Below are positions 63,655 through 64,000 of a stretch of DNA of 64,000 bases, piece by piece (position 1 is the first letter of the stretch; each line of letters starts with the position of its first letter). The notes under the pieces were generated by a model, which made no database searches, was not told the origin of the DNA, and saw nothing but the letters and a program-made list of their open reading frames with translations. This stretch comes from Streptomyces xanthii (lineage in GTDB: Bacteria; Actinomycetota; Actinomycetes; Streptomycetales; Streptomycetaceae), in contig NZ_CP061281.1 in NCBI RefSeq assembly GCF_014621695.1, positions 6,324,001-6,388,000 on the forward strand, written 5' to 3'. Both the position numbers and the translations under genes were made by a program.

Positions 63655-64000
63655 CCGCGACTCCTTTGTCCTTCGTCCAGGGGAATACCCGAGTGACGAA
63701 CCCCCGGGTCCGTTTCCGGTGGTCCGAGCCCCCGTTTGCGAGGGGCGGGTCCGGCCTGGCGTGTCCACACTCTAACGTCTATTGCCGGTAGGTGTTCGAC
63801 AATGCCGACCGATGGACGCGAGTCTCGCCCTGGGGTTACTCGCTCGTCAAGGGTTCTGTTATCGAAAGCGCGATCGTTATTGATCGTTCCGGCTGATCAG
63901 TCCGGCCGATCGGTCCGACGGGTCGGTTCGACAGGTCGGTCGCCGGTCAGCCGCTGGTCAGGCGTCGGTCGGTCGCTGGTCGGTCGAGGTGCGGTCCGGG
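63655..64000. promoter_or_regulatory. Control region upstream of the glycerol operon
   Basis: No gene is visible in these 346 bases. GATCGTT is repeated at 63872-63878 and 63882-63888 (10-bp period, one helical turn), in the only locally AT-rich stretch. From 63893 to the window end the DNA is a run of GGTC/GATC-type imperfect short repeats. In S. coelicolor the IclR-type repressor GylR is encoded beyond this point; its gene is outside the window, and these repeats are its candidate sites. Confidence 0.5.

Noticed and set aside
63893..64000. CRISPR-like or tandem repeat array
   Set aside because: The GGTC/GATC repeats are short, irregular and without constant spacers; no cas genes are present.

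Overview
The window is high-GC actinobacterial DNA and almost certainly comes from a Streptomyces chromosome. The evidence is third-position GC bias in every gene, frequent GTG starts, ATGA/GTGA overlapping gene junctions, a chaplin pair (chpH, chpC), mycothiol ligase mshC, the actinobacterial-only trio phosphomutase/DUF3090/SCO1664-family, a ParJ-like PAC2 protein and a GylR-type glycerol operon. The only in-frame TTA (bldA-type) codon I could find lies in one flavin-dependent oxidoreductase.

Layout. 1-5118: acyl-CoA catabolism genes (SDR, acyl-CoA synthetase, TetR regulator, acyl-CoA dehydrogenase, APH-type kinase). 5317-10378: two DUF202 membrane proteins, a Nudix hydrolase, a DMT permease, a protein of unknown function and an APC permease. 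10459-13316: gluconate module (gntP, gntK, divergent gntR with two candidate operators). 13341-14724: SEC-C protein and AraC regulator. 14909-23183: a tightly packed pentose-phosphate operon tkt-tal-zwf-opcA-pgi-gnd. 23363-24810: an NCS1 permease whose 3' end runs antisense into tRNA-Leu(GAG). 25005-28626: M20 peptidase, chaplins, DUF5703 and an unknown protein. 28702-32321: a degenerate RecD2-like protein coupled to an aldo/keto reductase. 32487-39626: F420-type oxidoreductase, ferritin-like protein, CorA, the actinobacterial trio, an SRPBCC protein and mshC. 39781-43829: secreted GH31 glycosidase and the PAC2/ParJ-like protein. 43975-59413: an accessory aromatic-type catabolic region. 59613-64000: glpF-glpK-glpD with upstream control DNA.

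How the genes work together. Gluconate is imported and phosphorylated by GntP/GntK to 6-phosphogluconate, which is the substrate of Gnd in the operon a few kilobases away, so the region forms a continuous gluconate to pentose-phosphate module. The most unusual part is 44741-55980: twelve codirectional genes, several coupled by 4-base overlaps. They encode an aldehyde dehydrogenase, an extradiol ring-cleavage dioxygenase, an aspartate-dehydrogenase-like enzyme, an alpha/beta hydrolase, a cupin, two SDRs, a ThDP enzyme, a ferredoxin-type reductase, an 82-aa recombinase-like HTH protein, a Rieske oxygenase and an MFS transporter. FadR and MarR regulators flank the operon, and a second MFS gene is divergent from it. 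The gene set implies oxygenation of an aromatic compound, extradiol ring cleavage and processing of the products, but I do not recognise the substrate. From memory of S. coelicolor gene order, parJ and glpD are neighbours there, so this catabolic block looks like an insertion in a conserved neighbourhood. That needs a synteny comparison.

Starts were chosen from ribosome-binding sites, overlaps and family conservation. Regulatory sites are pattern-based inferences unless stated otherwise.
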